From contig CAZLYK010000025.1 in assembly GCA_964563495.1 (NCBI GenBank), positions 1 through 52,002 of the forward strand: a DNA stretch of 52,002 nucleotides, in the 5' to 3' direction. Positions 8,298 through 14,867 of this stretch are shown here, in pieces. The first letter of the stretch is position 1. The number at the start of each line of letters is the position of its first letter. The DNA comes from CAZLYK01 sp964563495. GTDB taxonomy: Bacteria > Acidobacteriota > Blastocatellia > RBC074. Below the pieces are notes generated by a model. That model saw only the letters and a list, made by a program, of their open reading frames with translations. It did not search any database and was not told where the DNA came from. The position numbers and the translations under genes were made by a program.

Positions 8298-8958
8298 GAG
8301 TGAGCGCCTTCTCCAGACAAAGTTTGATCCGCTTCAACTGCTCGCCGTCGAACTGTTTGGATATCCGTTCAGCCAGATGGCAGGCATAGCCGAGCGGGTT
8401 ATCCTGAATGCCGTTGATCAATCCCAGATCGAGCGCTTGTCGAGCCTCGATTTGCTCGCCGGTGATCAGCATCCGCCGGGCTGCATCGAGGCCGGTCAAC
8501 CTGGGCAACCGTTGTGTGCCGCCCCATCCGGTGATCAGGCCTCTGCTGGTCCCCGGATGCTGAAAGGTCGATCGCGGCGAGGCATAACGCAGATCGCAGC
8601 TCAGGGCGACGTCCAGTCCTCCGCCGAGACAGTAGCCCTCGATCGCCGCGATCGTGACCGGCGCCGTCCGGCCGATCGTGGCGAGGATCTCCTGCCCGCG
8701 CCGGGAGTAGGCATAAGCCGTCTTCGAATCGAGCGTCCGGACCTCGCCCAAATCGGCTCCCGCCGAAAAAACTCCTCCGGCGCCGGTCAAGATCAGAACC
8801 TCGTGCTCGGCCCGGATGCGCAACTGTGCGAGGATCTCTGCCAATTCGTCCATCACTGCTTTGGTCAGGCAGTTCATTTTCTCCGGACGGTTGAGCGTGA
8901 TGATCGCGCAGCCATCTTGCTCGGTCAAAAGGATGGGTCGGGCCAGGGCTTCGGTCAC
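8269..8958 (-). CDS. Enoyl-CoA hydratase/isomerase family protein, C-terminally short
   Basis: This is a crotonase-fold protein of 229 residues; the family usually has about 260. The CoA and oxyanion-hole segments are intact: GVFSAGADL (62-70) and EGYCLGGGLDVALSCDLRYAS (107-127). Aligned by eye with rat enoyl-CoA hydratase, the catalytic Glu144 position (FGQPE) is Gly136 (FQHPG) and the Glu164 position is Arg162. Both hydratase glutamates are therefore missing, although CoA binding looks preserved. The last helix is absent because the frame ends inside the kinase start. It lies 29 bases after the B12 subunit gene, so it probably works on a branched or methylmalonyl-type acyl-CoA. Isomerase, decarboxylase, thioesterase or a dead paralogue are all open. 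Confidence 0.85.
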   Translation of the reverse strand: MTEALARPILLTEQDGCAIITLNRPEKMNCLTKAVMDELAEILAQLRIRAEHEVLILTGAGGVFSAGADLGEVRTLDSKTAYAYSRRGQEILATIGRTAPVTIAAIEGYCLGGGLDVALSCDLRYASPRSTFQHPGTSRGLITGWGGTQRLPRLTGLDAARRMLITGEQIEARQALDLGLINGIQDNPLGYACHLAERISKQFDGEQLKRIKLCLEKALTHAYRVGNTF

Positions 8959-8987
8959 AATGACAATTCGGTTTGGGTGATTTACGC

Positions 8988-9392
8988 CTACCCGCGCGCC
9001 TGAGCGTGCTCGCGAATATATTTGATGATCTCTTCGGTCGATGTTCCGGGGAGGAAGATCTCTCCGATCCCCAGCTCTTTCAGTTTCGGAATATCATCTT
9101 CAGGGATGATCCCGCCTCCGAAGAGCGTGACATCGTCGAGGCCTTTCTCACGCATCAACTCCAGGACGCGGGGAAAAATAGTCATATGTGCGCCCGAGAG
9201 GATCGAGAGCCCGATGAACTCCACGTCTTCCTGCAGGGCGGCACTGACGATCTGCTCCGGAGTTTGACGCAATCCGGTGTAGATAACCTCCATCCCCGCA
9301 TCGCGCAGCGCACGGGCGATGACTTTGACGCCGCGATCGTGACCGTCAAGGCCGGGTTTGGCCAAAAGAACTCTGATCTTTGCTTCCGACAT
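8988..9392 (-). CDS. B12-binding small subunit of acyl-CoA mutase (IcmB-like)
   Basis: This is a 134-residue Rossmann-type cobalamin-binding protein. The base-off His motif is present as DGHDRG (DxHxxG), followed by the usual SILSGAHM and GGGIIP nucleotide-tail contacts. It is the detached C-terminal domain of methylmalonyl-CoA-mutase-type enzymes, and its length agrees with IcmB (about 136). I chose ATG 9392 over an in-frame TTG at 9407. The partner catalytic subunit lies 241 bases upstream on the same strand. No MeaB/IcmF-type G-protein chaperone is seen in the window. Confidence 0.9.
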   Translation of the reverse strand: MSEAKIRVLLAKPGLDGHDRGVKVIARALRDAGMEVIYTGLRQTPEQIVSAALQEDVEFIGLSILSGAHMTIFPRVLELMREKGLDDVTLFGGGIIPEDDIPKLKELGIGEIFLPGTSTEEIIKYIREHAQARG

Positions 9393-9459
9393 ATCAGGTT
9401 TAATCAATTCTGCCGATTGGTCGTGCTTCCGCCGGATGATTCAGCAGCGGGTGATTTTA

Positions 9460-9631
9460 TCAGTTTGCCTTCGGTATCGTAAGTCTCGCCTCTCCCACGA
9501 CGATCGTGCGTTGCGCGCGATCGAATTCGTCGGCTGCCGTCTTCGCTTGACGAATTCGCTTCAACTCATAGAGCAGCTCTTTGACCGAGCCGTCGGTGGC
9601 GCCGGGGGAGCCGCACTCCGAAAGTCTATTT
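9460..9631 (-). other. Coding-like fragment between the mutase subunits
   Basis: After the mutase stop a frame runs to a TGA at 9460-9462. Read from about 9610 it gives a protein-like C-terminal stretch (KELLYELKRIRQAKTAADEF, then RTIVVGEARLTIPKAN). The only ATG (9717) lies well inside the mutase gene, where the frame looks like a shadow, and there is no clear start or ribosome-binding site after 9631. It could be a gene with a rare start, a remnant, or chance. I do not recognise it. Confidence 0.2.
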
Positions 9632-9632
9632 A

Positions 9633-11342
9633 TTAAAAATCCGGCTCCCGGTATTCGCCGAAGCTCGGGCGCAGGGCGTCGCACATCTCGCCGAGGGTGC
9701 AGTCGGCGCGCGCGCAATCGATCAGGAGCGGGACGGTGTTGACCTCCGGATCCTCGGCGCCGCGTCTGAGCGCGTCCAGTGCGCGCTCGACCGCGAACCT
9801 GTCGCGCCCGGCGCGCAGTTCGGCCAGGCGCTCGTTCTGCAATTTTGCCACCGATTCGTCGATCTGGAGGATATTCGGCTCGCCCAGTTCGTTGGTCTCC
9901 ATGCCGTAATCGTTGACGCCGACGATGACCTTCTCGCCGCGTTCGACCGCGCGCTGGTATTGGTAGGCTGATTCGTTAATCTCTTTTTGCGGGAAACCCG
10001 CCTCGATCGCTTCGACCATACCGCCGATCGAATCGATTTTGTCGAAATACTCCCAGGCCTCCGCTTCCAGCTCATTGGTCAGCTTTTCGACGAAGTACGA
10101 CCCGCCGAGCGGATCGACGGTGTTGGTCACTCCGGTCTCGTGCGCGATGATCTGCTGAGTGCGAAGCGCAATCAGCGCCGCACGCTCGGTCGGCAACGCC
10201 AACGCCTCATCGTAACCGTCGCAATGCAGCGATTGAGCGCCGCCGAGCACGGCGGCCAGCGCCTGGATCCCGACCCTCACGATATTATTGATCGGTTGCT
10301 GAACGGTCAGGCTGACCCCAGCCGTCTGAGCGTGGAACCGCATCTGCCACGAGCGCGGATTCCGCGCCCCGAAACGCTCCTTCATGACTCTGCACCAGAC
10401 GCGTCGCGCAGCGCGGTATTTGGCGATCTCTTCGAAGAAATCGTTGTGGGCATTAAAGAAGAAAGAGAGCCGCGGGGCGAACTCGTCGACCTCCAGCCCG
10501 GCACGCACCCCGTAATCGACATACTCGATCCCGTCGCGCAGCGTAAACGCCAGCTCCTGTGCGGCGGTCGCGCCCGCTTCGCGGATGTGGTAGCCGGAGA
10601 TAGAGATCGAATTCCATTTCGGCATCTCGCTCGCACAGAACTTGAAAGTATCGGTGATCAACCGCATGGCCGGTCGCGGCGGGTAGATCCATTCTTTCTG
10701 TGCGATGTATTCCTTGAGGATGTCGTTTTGAAGCGTGCCTCCGATCTCTCGCCATTTGGCACCCCGCTTTTCCGCTGCCGCCAGGAAGAAGGCGAAGATC
10801 ATGGAAGCCGGCGCGTTGATCGTCATCGAGGTCGTGACCTGATCGAGCGGTATCCCGTCGAAGAGCACTTCCATATCCCGGCGCGAGGCGATCGCCACGC
10901 CGCATTTGCCGACCTCGCCTTCGGAGAATGGATGGTCTGAATCGTAGCCCATGAGCGTAGGCAGATCGAAGGCCGTCGAGAGGCCGGTCTGGCCGTGCTC
11001 GAGCAGATATTTGAACCTTTGGTTGGTGTCAAAAGCCGAGCCAAAGCCGGCGAACTGGCGCATAGTCCAGAGTCTCGCACGGTAACCGGTCGGATGTATG
11101 CCGCGCGTGTACGGCGGCATTCCGGGAAAACCGAGGTCGCGCTCGAAGTCCTGGCCCTCCAGGTCACGCGGTGTGTAGAGTCGCTCTATCGGCTTGAGCG
11201 AGACAGTTGTGAATTCCTTACGGCTCTCCGGCATTTTCTCGAGAGAGGGCGCGAGGTGCTGCTCTTCCCACCTCCCCTCCAATTCGTCAATTTTTTCTTC
11301 GGGATTGGCGCCGATGATTGCGGTGTCGATGGTCTCGCTCAT
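9633..11342 (-). CDS. B12-dependent acyl-CoA mutase catalytic subunit (isobutyryl-CoA mutase type)
   Basis: This 569-residue TIM-barrel mutase subunit rearranges acyl-CoA skeletons by radical chemistry with adenosylcobalamin. The family match is full length (YTRGIHPTGYRARLW, GYDSDHP, NISGYH-type loop, HAQTAG, DPLGGSYFVE). Two substrate-selecting positions differ from methylmalonyl-CoA mutase. Tyr89 of the Propionibacterium enzyme is Phe97 (RQFAGFG), and Arg207, which holds the substrate carboxylate, is Gln215 (IAQKEWIYPP). Phe plus Gln is the isobutyryl-CoA mutase signature. The Ile and Asp residues of 2-hydroxyisobutyryl-CoA mutase are absent. The split-gene size also fits IcmA (about 566). 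GGAG precedes the ATG. It likely interconverts isobutyryl- and butyryl-CoA, for example in valine use. Automatic annotation would probably say methylmalonyl-CoA mutase. Confidence 0.92.
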   Translation of the reverse strand: MSETIDTAIIGANPEEKIDELEGRWEEQHLAPSLEKMPESRKEFTTVSLKPIERLYTPRDLEGQDFERDLGFPGMPPYTRGIHPTGYRARLWTMRQFAGFGSAFDTNQRFKYLLEHGQTGLSTAFDLPTLMGYDSDHPFSEGEVGKCGVAIASRRDMEVLFDGIPLDQVTTSMTINAPASMIFAFFLAAAEKRGAKWREIGGTLQNDILKEYIAQKEWIYPPRPAMRLITDTFKFCASEMPKWNSISISGYHIREAGATAAQELAFTLRDGIEYVDYGVRAGLEVDEFAPRLSFFFNAHNDFFEEIAKYRAARRVWCRVMKERFGARNPRSWQMRFHAQTAGVSLTVQQPINNIVRVGIQALAAVLGGAQSLHCDGYDEALALPTERAALIALRTQQIIAHETGVTNTVDPLGGSYFVEKLTNELEAEAWEYFDKIDSIGGMVEAIEAGFPQKEINESAYQYQRAVERGEKVIVGVNDYGMETNELGEPNILQIDESVAKLQNERLAELRAGRDRFAVERALDALRRGAEDPEVNTVPLLIDCARADCTLGEMCDALRPSFGEYREPDF

Positions 11343-11480
11343 GGATTCCGCTCCTCTTTGATTGAGAGATGATGAAATGAACGGCTCGCTTTCGGCCGCT
11401 GGTATTAATCTTTGGGAGGGTGACCTGTGAAAAATGATGATATTGAAGCCTCGTTATTTAGGCAAGTCAGGCCGCTGAAT

Positions 11481-11710
11481 GGGGAGAAAATAGACAGAAT
11501 TAAAGCGATGTTCATGTTTGTGCGACCTTCAAGTTCGCTCTCTTTCGTCATCACTGCAGTCCCTCTTCGCCGCGTAGCGGCGAAGAGAGCTGGAACGGCG
11601 ATGTATTTTTCCAGGAAATTCGATGACTTTAGGTCGCGCGTTCTTGCAATCCGCCATAACAGGATTTTAAGAGGATTAAACAGGATCTTTAACCATGTCT
11701 ATTTTTCCCC
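11481..11710. repeat. Inverted-repeat element of the GACAGGATT family, copy A
   Basis: The ends are imperfect inverted repeats (11481-11505 with 11687-11710) sharing AAATAGACA and TTAAAG words. The right part (11659-11686) has AGGATT repeats like the copies at 29881 and 45454. The right arm covers the stop codon of the ZIP gene. Inside lies a perfect 11-bp hairpin, CTCTTCGCCGC-GTA-GCGGCGAAGAG (11563-11587). This element accounts for most of the 354-bp gap 11343-11698, and the ORF that crosses it has no homology I recognise. Confidence 0.65.
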
Positions 11711-12469
11711 CAGAGCTGCCGAAAGAATCGACTGCGCCAGATAGAAGAGCGCTACCCCGACGAAAACCAGCAGAGACGAACGGACTCCGTGGTTGTGGTG
11801 CTCGTGCCTGCGATTGACTTCCGGGATGAGGTCGGATGCCGCGACGTAAAGGGTTACTCCGGCCGAGAACGGCAAAGTATAGATGATCGAAGGTCTGAGC
11901 ACGGCCACCGAGAAGATCCCGGCAAAAGTTGCCGACGCAATCAGGATCGTCGCCCGTCGCGCGGCAGCCACTCCACGACCGGATGAGAGGATGATCGACG
12001 CGACGGTGAATCCTTCGGGAATTTTATGAAGCAGAATCGCAATGAAGAGAATCAACCCCAGTTTGAAACTGGTCAGAAGCCCTGAGGCGATCGCCACCCC
12101 GTCGAAAAATGTATGGACCGAGAGCGCCACCACAGCCGTCGCGGCCGCCCTGCCTTTGATCATCTCTTCGTGGTGTGTCTCCTCCCCAAAATGAAAATGA
12201 GGCGCGATCGTGTGCTCCGCCAGTTGGATCGTCAAATAACCGCCCATCATCCAACCCATCGCCGTTCCCAGCCCCCCACCCCATTGCTCCACCACCTCCG
12301 GAATCACCTCCAGAAAAACGGCCGCCAGCAAAAAACCCGCACCCAGCGCAATCAGATACTTGAGCCGTGTCTGGCTCGCCTCCTTCGACCTGGTGATCAA
12401 TAAACCACCCAACAAATTGCCCGCCGCCGCCAGGACACCGAAGCTCAACAGTTGTAGATATGGCTTCAT
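11699..12469 (-). CDS. ZIP-family divalent metal transporter
   Basis: This is 256 residues, nearly all membrane helices: about three before a His-rich stretch (HTIAPHFHFGEETHHEE, residues 86-102) and the rest after it. The metal path motifs are HTFFDGVAIASG (helix 4) and HKIPEG (helix 5), as in ZupT/ZIP proteins that import zinc, iron or manganese. A second His cluster (RRHEHHNH) lies before the last helix. The length is normal for bacterial ZIPs. It diverges from the dcw promoter region, and its stop codon lies in the right arm of a repeat. Metal specificity cannot be read from the sequence. Confidence 0.9.
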   Translation of the reverse strand: MKPYLQLLSFGVLAAAGNLLGGLLITRSKEASQTRLKYLIALGAGFLLAAVFLEVIPEVVEQWGGGLGTAMGWMMGGYLTIQLAEHTIAPHFHFGEETHHEEMIKGRAAATAVVALSVHTFFDGVAIASGLLTSFKLGLILFIAILLHKIPEGFTVASIILSSGRGVAAARRATILIASATFAGIFSVAVLRPSIIYTLPFSAGVTLYVAASDLIPEVNRRHEHHNHGVRSSLLVFVGVALFYLAQSILSAALGEK

Positions 12470-12529
12470 CTATCTATCTGTCTACTCTCATGCTCAATTT
12501 GATAATTTGGATCTCTCTGATGCTCTCGC

Positions 12530-12538
12530 AATATAGCA
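12530..12538 (-). promoter_or_regulatory. Extended -10 promoter TGCTATATT for the ZIP gene
   Basis: The minus strand reads TGCTATATT about 60 bases upstream of the ZIP transporter ATG, with the TGC extension shared by other minus-strand promoters here. The -35 position (GTCAAG) is poor. It lies back to back with the dcw promoter. Confidence 0.4.
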
Positions 12539-12553
12539 CATAGCATTTATTTC

Positions 12554-12582
12554 TTGACACTCTCAGGGTCGTGGCATAGTAT
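12554..12582 (+). promoter_or_regulatory. Sigma70-type promoter of the dcw cluster
   Basis: A perfect TTGACA (12554-12559) is followed after 17 bases by TAGTAT (12577-12582). Transcription would start near 12589, directly before the MraZ box array and about 100 bases before mraZ. Confidence 0.65.
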
Positions 12583-12590
12583 ACGCGGCA

Positions 12591-12640
12591 CAAAGTGGGC
12601 CAAAGTAGAACATAGTGGTGAATAGTGGGCGAAAAGTGGT
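12591..12640 (+). promoter_or_regulatory. mraZ: MraZ operator: five AGTGG boxes at 10-bp spacing
   Basis: AGTGG-type boxes start at 12594, 12604 (AGTAG), 12614, 12624 and 12635. The first four keep exact 10-bp phase and the fifth is shifted by one. MraZ is known to bind TGGG-type direct repeats with the same period upstream of its own gene and repress the dcw operon. The placement just after the transcription start suits repression by blocking escape. Confidence 0.8.
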
Positions 12641-12689
12641 ATCGATCGTCACGGTCAGAATATAAAAGGAAGAGGCTGGGGAAGAAGAG

Positions 12690-13136
12690 ATGCTGCGAGG
12701 GAGCTATACAGCCAGAATGGATGAAAAGGGGCGGCTGAAGATTCCCGCGAGCTTTAAGCGCTATCTCGACGAGAAGTACGGGCGACCGGATTTTTATATC
12801 ACGAGTTTGACGGGGGAGTACGCGCGGATCTACCCGGTTCAGGAATGGGAAGAGATTGAAAAGCAGGTCGCCTCGATGCCGTCGATGGATCCGGCGAGGC
12901 GCAAGTTTCTGGACCGCGTCAACTTCTACGGTCAAATGCAGCAGGTTGATGGGCAGGGGCGAGTTCTCGTTCATCCGCTCCTGCGCAGTTCGGCCGAATT
13001 GTTGGGAGAAGTGACGGTCTTCGGTTATTTGACTTATCTGGAAGTATGGAGCGCTGAGCGGTTCCGCCGCCTGCGACTGGAAGAGCAGCCCTATACGGTC
13101 GAAGATGAAACGGCGATCGCCTTGGCCGGAATTTAA
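12690..13136 (+). CDS. mraZ: Transcriptional regulator MraZ
   Basis: This 148-residue protein has two AbrB-like SpoVT motifs. The N-terminal one has the family hallmark RGSYTARMDEKGRLKIPASFK (approximately 3-23), and the second has QVDGQGRVLVHP. It forms rings that bind the box array just upstream, giving autorepression of the dcw cluster. It is first in the operon, as in most bacteria. A purine-rich ribosome-binding stretch (GGGGAAGAAG) precedes the ATG. The stop overlaps the rsmH start as TAATG, indicating coupled translation. Confidence 0.97.
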   Translation: MLRGSYTARMDEKGRLKIPASFKRYLDEKYGRPDFYITSLTGEYARIYPVQEWEEIEKQVASMPSMDPARRKFLDRVNFYGQMQQVDGQGRVLVHPLLRSSAELLGEVTVFGYLTYLEVWSAERFRRLRLEEQPYTVEDETAIALAGI

Positions 13137-14122
13137 TGGAACAGCATCTTCCGGTATTGCCCGACGAAGTTCTGGCGCAGCTTGACGCGTCGAGGGGCGG
13201 GCTCTTCGTGGATGCGACGCTCGGGTTGGGCGGGCATAGCGAGCTGATCCTGCGAGCCTCACCGGAAAATCGGGTGATCGGGTTTGATCGCGACGCCGAA
13301 GCAATCGAATTGGCGCGGCAGCGGCTGGCCGGATTTGGCGACAGGTTTGAAGCGCTTCAAACCGACTACCGGCGAATCAAGGAAGTTCTTGAGGGGAAGG
13401 GTGTCGAATCGGCCGCGGGCATATTGGCCGATCTTGGCGTCTCATCCTATCAACTCGACACACCCGAACGTGGTTTCAGTTTTCGTTTCGGCCGGGTTGA
13501 GACCTCAGAATCATCCGCAGGGGAAGGTGGGACCGAGACCGGTTCGCCTCTCGATATGCGGATGGATCGCTCGCAGGGACCGACGGCTGCCGACCTGGTC
13601 AACAGGTTGAGCGAGCGAGAGTTGGCGGACCTCATCTTTGAATATGGTGAAGAGCGGGCGTCTCGACGTATCGCCCGACGGATTGTCGCTGCGCGGGCAA
13701 AAGCAGCGATCACGACGACGGCCCAACTCGCCGATCTGGTCGTCAAGGCGATACATCAGAAAGGGTATTGGCGGGTGCATCCGGCGACCAGGACCTTTCA
13801 GGCATTACGGATTGCCGTCAACCGTGAGCTGGAAGGTTTGGATCGGTTCGTCGCCGATGCCGTGGATTTGCTCGCCCCTGGCGGGCGATTGGTCATCATC
13901 TCCTTTCATTCACTGGAAGATCGGATAATCAAACAAGCCCTCAGGTTCCAGTCCGGTCATTGTCTGTGCCCCCCGAACCAGCCTGAGTGCCGATGCGGCG
14001 CCAAGCAGCGTGTCGAGGTGTTGACGCGCAAAGCCATCCGTCCCAGCCAGGGAGAGATTGATGGCAATCCTCGAGCCCGCAGCGCCAAGTTGAGAGCTTG
14101 CCGCAAGCTCCCGGCGCGTTGA
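13136..14122 (+). CDS. rsmH: 16S rRNA (cytosine-1402-N4)-methyltransferase RsmH
   Basis: This 328-residue SAM-dependent enzyme N4-methylates C1402 in the ribosomal P site. Motifs are HLPVLPDEVL, the SAM loop VDATLGLGGHS (22-32), GFDRD, DLGVSS, FQALRIAVNRE and VISFHSLEDRI, with a C-terminal Cys cluster (CLCPPNQPECRC). Between RGFSFRFG and the usual PLDMRMD there is an insertion of about 18 residues rich in Ser, Glu and Gly that typical RsmH proteins lack. It probably forms a surface loop. Its start overlaps the mraZ stop by one base. Confidence 0.97.
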   Translation: MEQHLPVLPDEVLAQLDASRGGLFVDATLGLGGHSELILRASPENRVIGFDRDAEAIELARQRLAGFGDRFEALQTDYRRIKEVLEGKGVESAAGILADLGVSSYQLDTPERGFSFRFGRVETSESSAGEGGTETGSPLDMRMDRSQGPTAADLVNRLSERELADLIFEYGEERASRRIARRIVAARAKAAITTTAQLADLVVKAIHQKGYWRVHPATRTFQALRIAVNRELEGLDRFVADAVDLLAPGGRLVIISFHSLEDRIIKQALRFQSGHCLCPPNQPECRCGAKQRVEVLTRKAIRPSQGEIDGNPRARSAKLRACRKLPAR

Positions 14123-14228
14123 ACCGGATTCGCCCCGAGAGCGGAAGTGGTCTCTCATTGTCGCGGACCGGAGTTCGTTATCCCCAGCTACAGTTACCCC
14201 TTGATCATTTCAGGAGCGTGGGAAATTT

Positions 14229-14834
14229 ATGAGAGCACAGACTTACCGCCCCAGAGTTCAGAATGGCCCGATCGCCAAGCGACGCAACCGTCCCGCGACG
14301 AAAAAGGTCTCTGAACGCACTTCGACGGCTCGACGGGCCTCGTCCAGAGCCCGTCGAGGGCAGGTTGAGCGCCGGACCGGATCGAGGGTCCTCTGGTCGC
14401 TCATGCTGATCGGCGCGCTGGTCGCCGCCGGGTTCCTCTCGGCGCTGAATTCACAGATCAGCACTTATCGTCTCGGGCAGGCCGAAGCCGAGCTCAAGGC
14501 CGAGCTTGATGAGATCGCCAATCGCCAGCGCTTTGACATTCTGGAACAGCAACGCGCGCTCAGTCCGGGCGAGAGCGATCGAGCCGCCAGACAGATGGGA
14601 TTGGTTCAGCCGAGTTTGAGACCCGCAGCCGCGGTCAAAAATCAGGTCGTCAATCAAACACCGAAAACCAGGAAGGGCGGAAGTAACCTCTCAGTTGTTG
14701 GTGGCAAGCGGACGTGGCGACGGGGCGACGGGAGGATTGAATCATCAATCGCCCAGTCGCCCCGTCGCCCCGTCTCCACGTCCACCCGTCTGTTTGCTGA
14801 GCCATCACGGGCGGAAATAATCAACGGCAGATAG
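14229..14834 (+). CDS. ftsL: Cell division protein FtsL-like, with a repeat-derived tail
   Basis: This is 201 residues. A basic cytoplasmic part (1-55) precedes one membrane helix (LMLIGALVAAGFLSAL, about 59-74) and a periplasmic coiled coil (ISTYRLGQAEAELKAELDEI). That is the FtsL layout, and the gene sits between rsmH and ftsI where ftsL belongs. FtsL joins FtsQ and FtsB to activate FtsWI at the septum. About residues 161-185 are encoded by a palindromic repeat (14710-14783) and have low-complexity composition (WRRGDGRIES, QSPRRPVSTSTR). The coiled coil is well upstream of this, so function is probably kept. FtsL is poorly conserved, so assignment rests on topology and position. Confidence 0.8.
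   Translation: MRAQTYRPRVQNGPIAKRRNRPATKKVSERTSTARRASSRARRGQVERRTGSRVLWSLMLIGALVAAGFLSALNSQISTYRLGQAEAELKAELDEIANRQRFDILEQQRALSPGESDRAARQMGLVQPSLRPAAAVKNQVVNQTPKTRKGGSNLSVVGGKRTWRRGDGRIESSIAQSPRRPVSTSTRLFAEPSRAEIINGR
14710..14783. repeat. Palindromic repeat inside the ftsL coding sequence
   Basis: The arm 14710-14732 (GGACGTGGCGACGGGGCGAC and three more bases) is complementary to 14761-14783 with one mismatch. A nested GATTGA-ATCA-TCAATC hairpin lies in the loop. The frame stays open across it. The tandem GACGGGGC wording is unlike neighbouring codons, which suggests an inserted intergenic-type repeat that was read into the protein. Confidence 0.75.
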
Positions 14835-14867
14835 CGCGCATTCAAACGCGTCGATAGCTAACCGGTT

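Noticed and set aside
11427..11744. 105-residue plus-strand ORF in the gap after the mutase gene
   Set aside because: It crosses an inverted repeat and a perfect hairpin, overlaps the ZIP gene end, and its composition is not protein-like.
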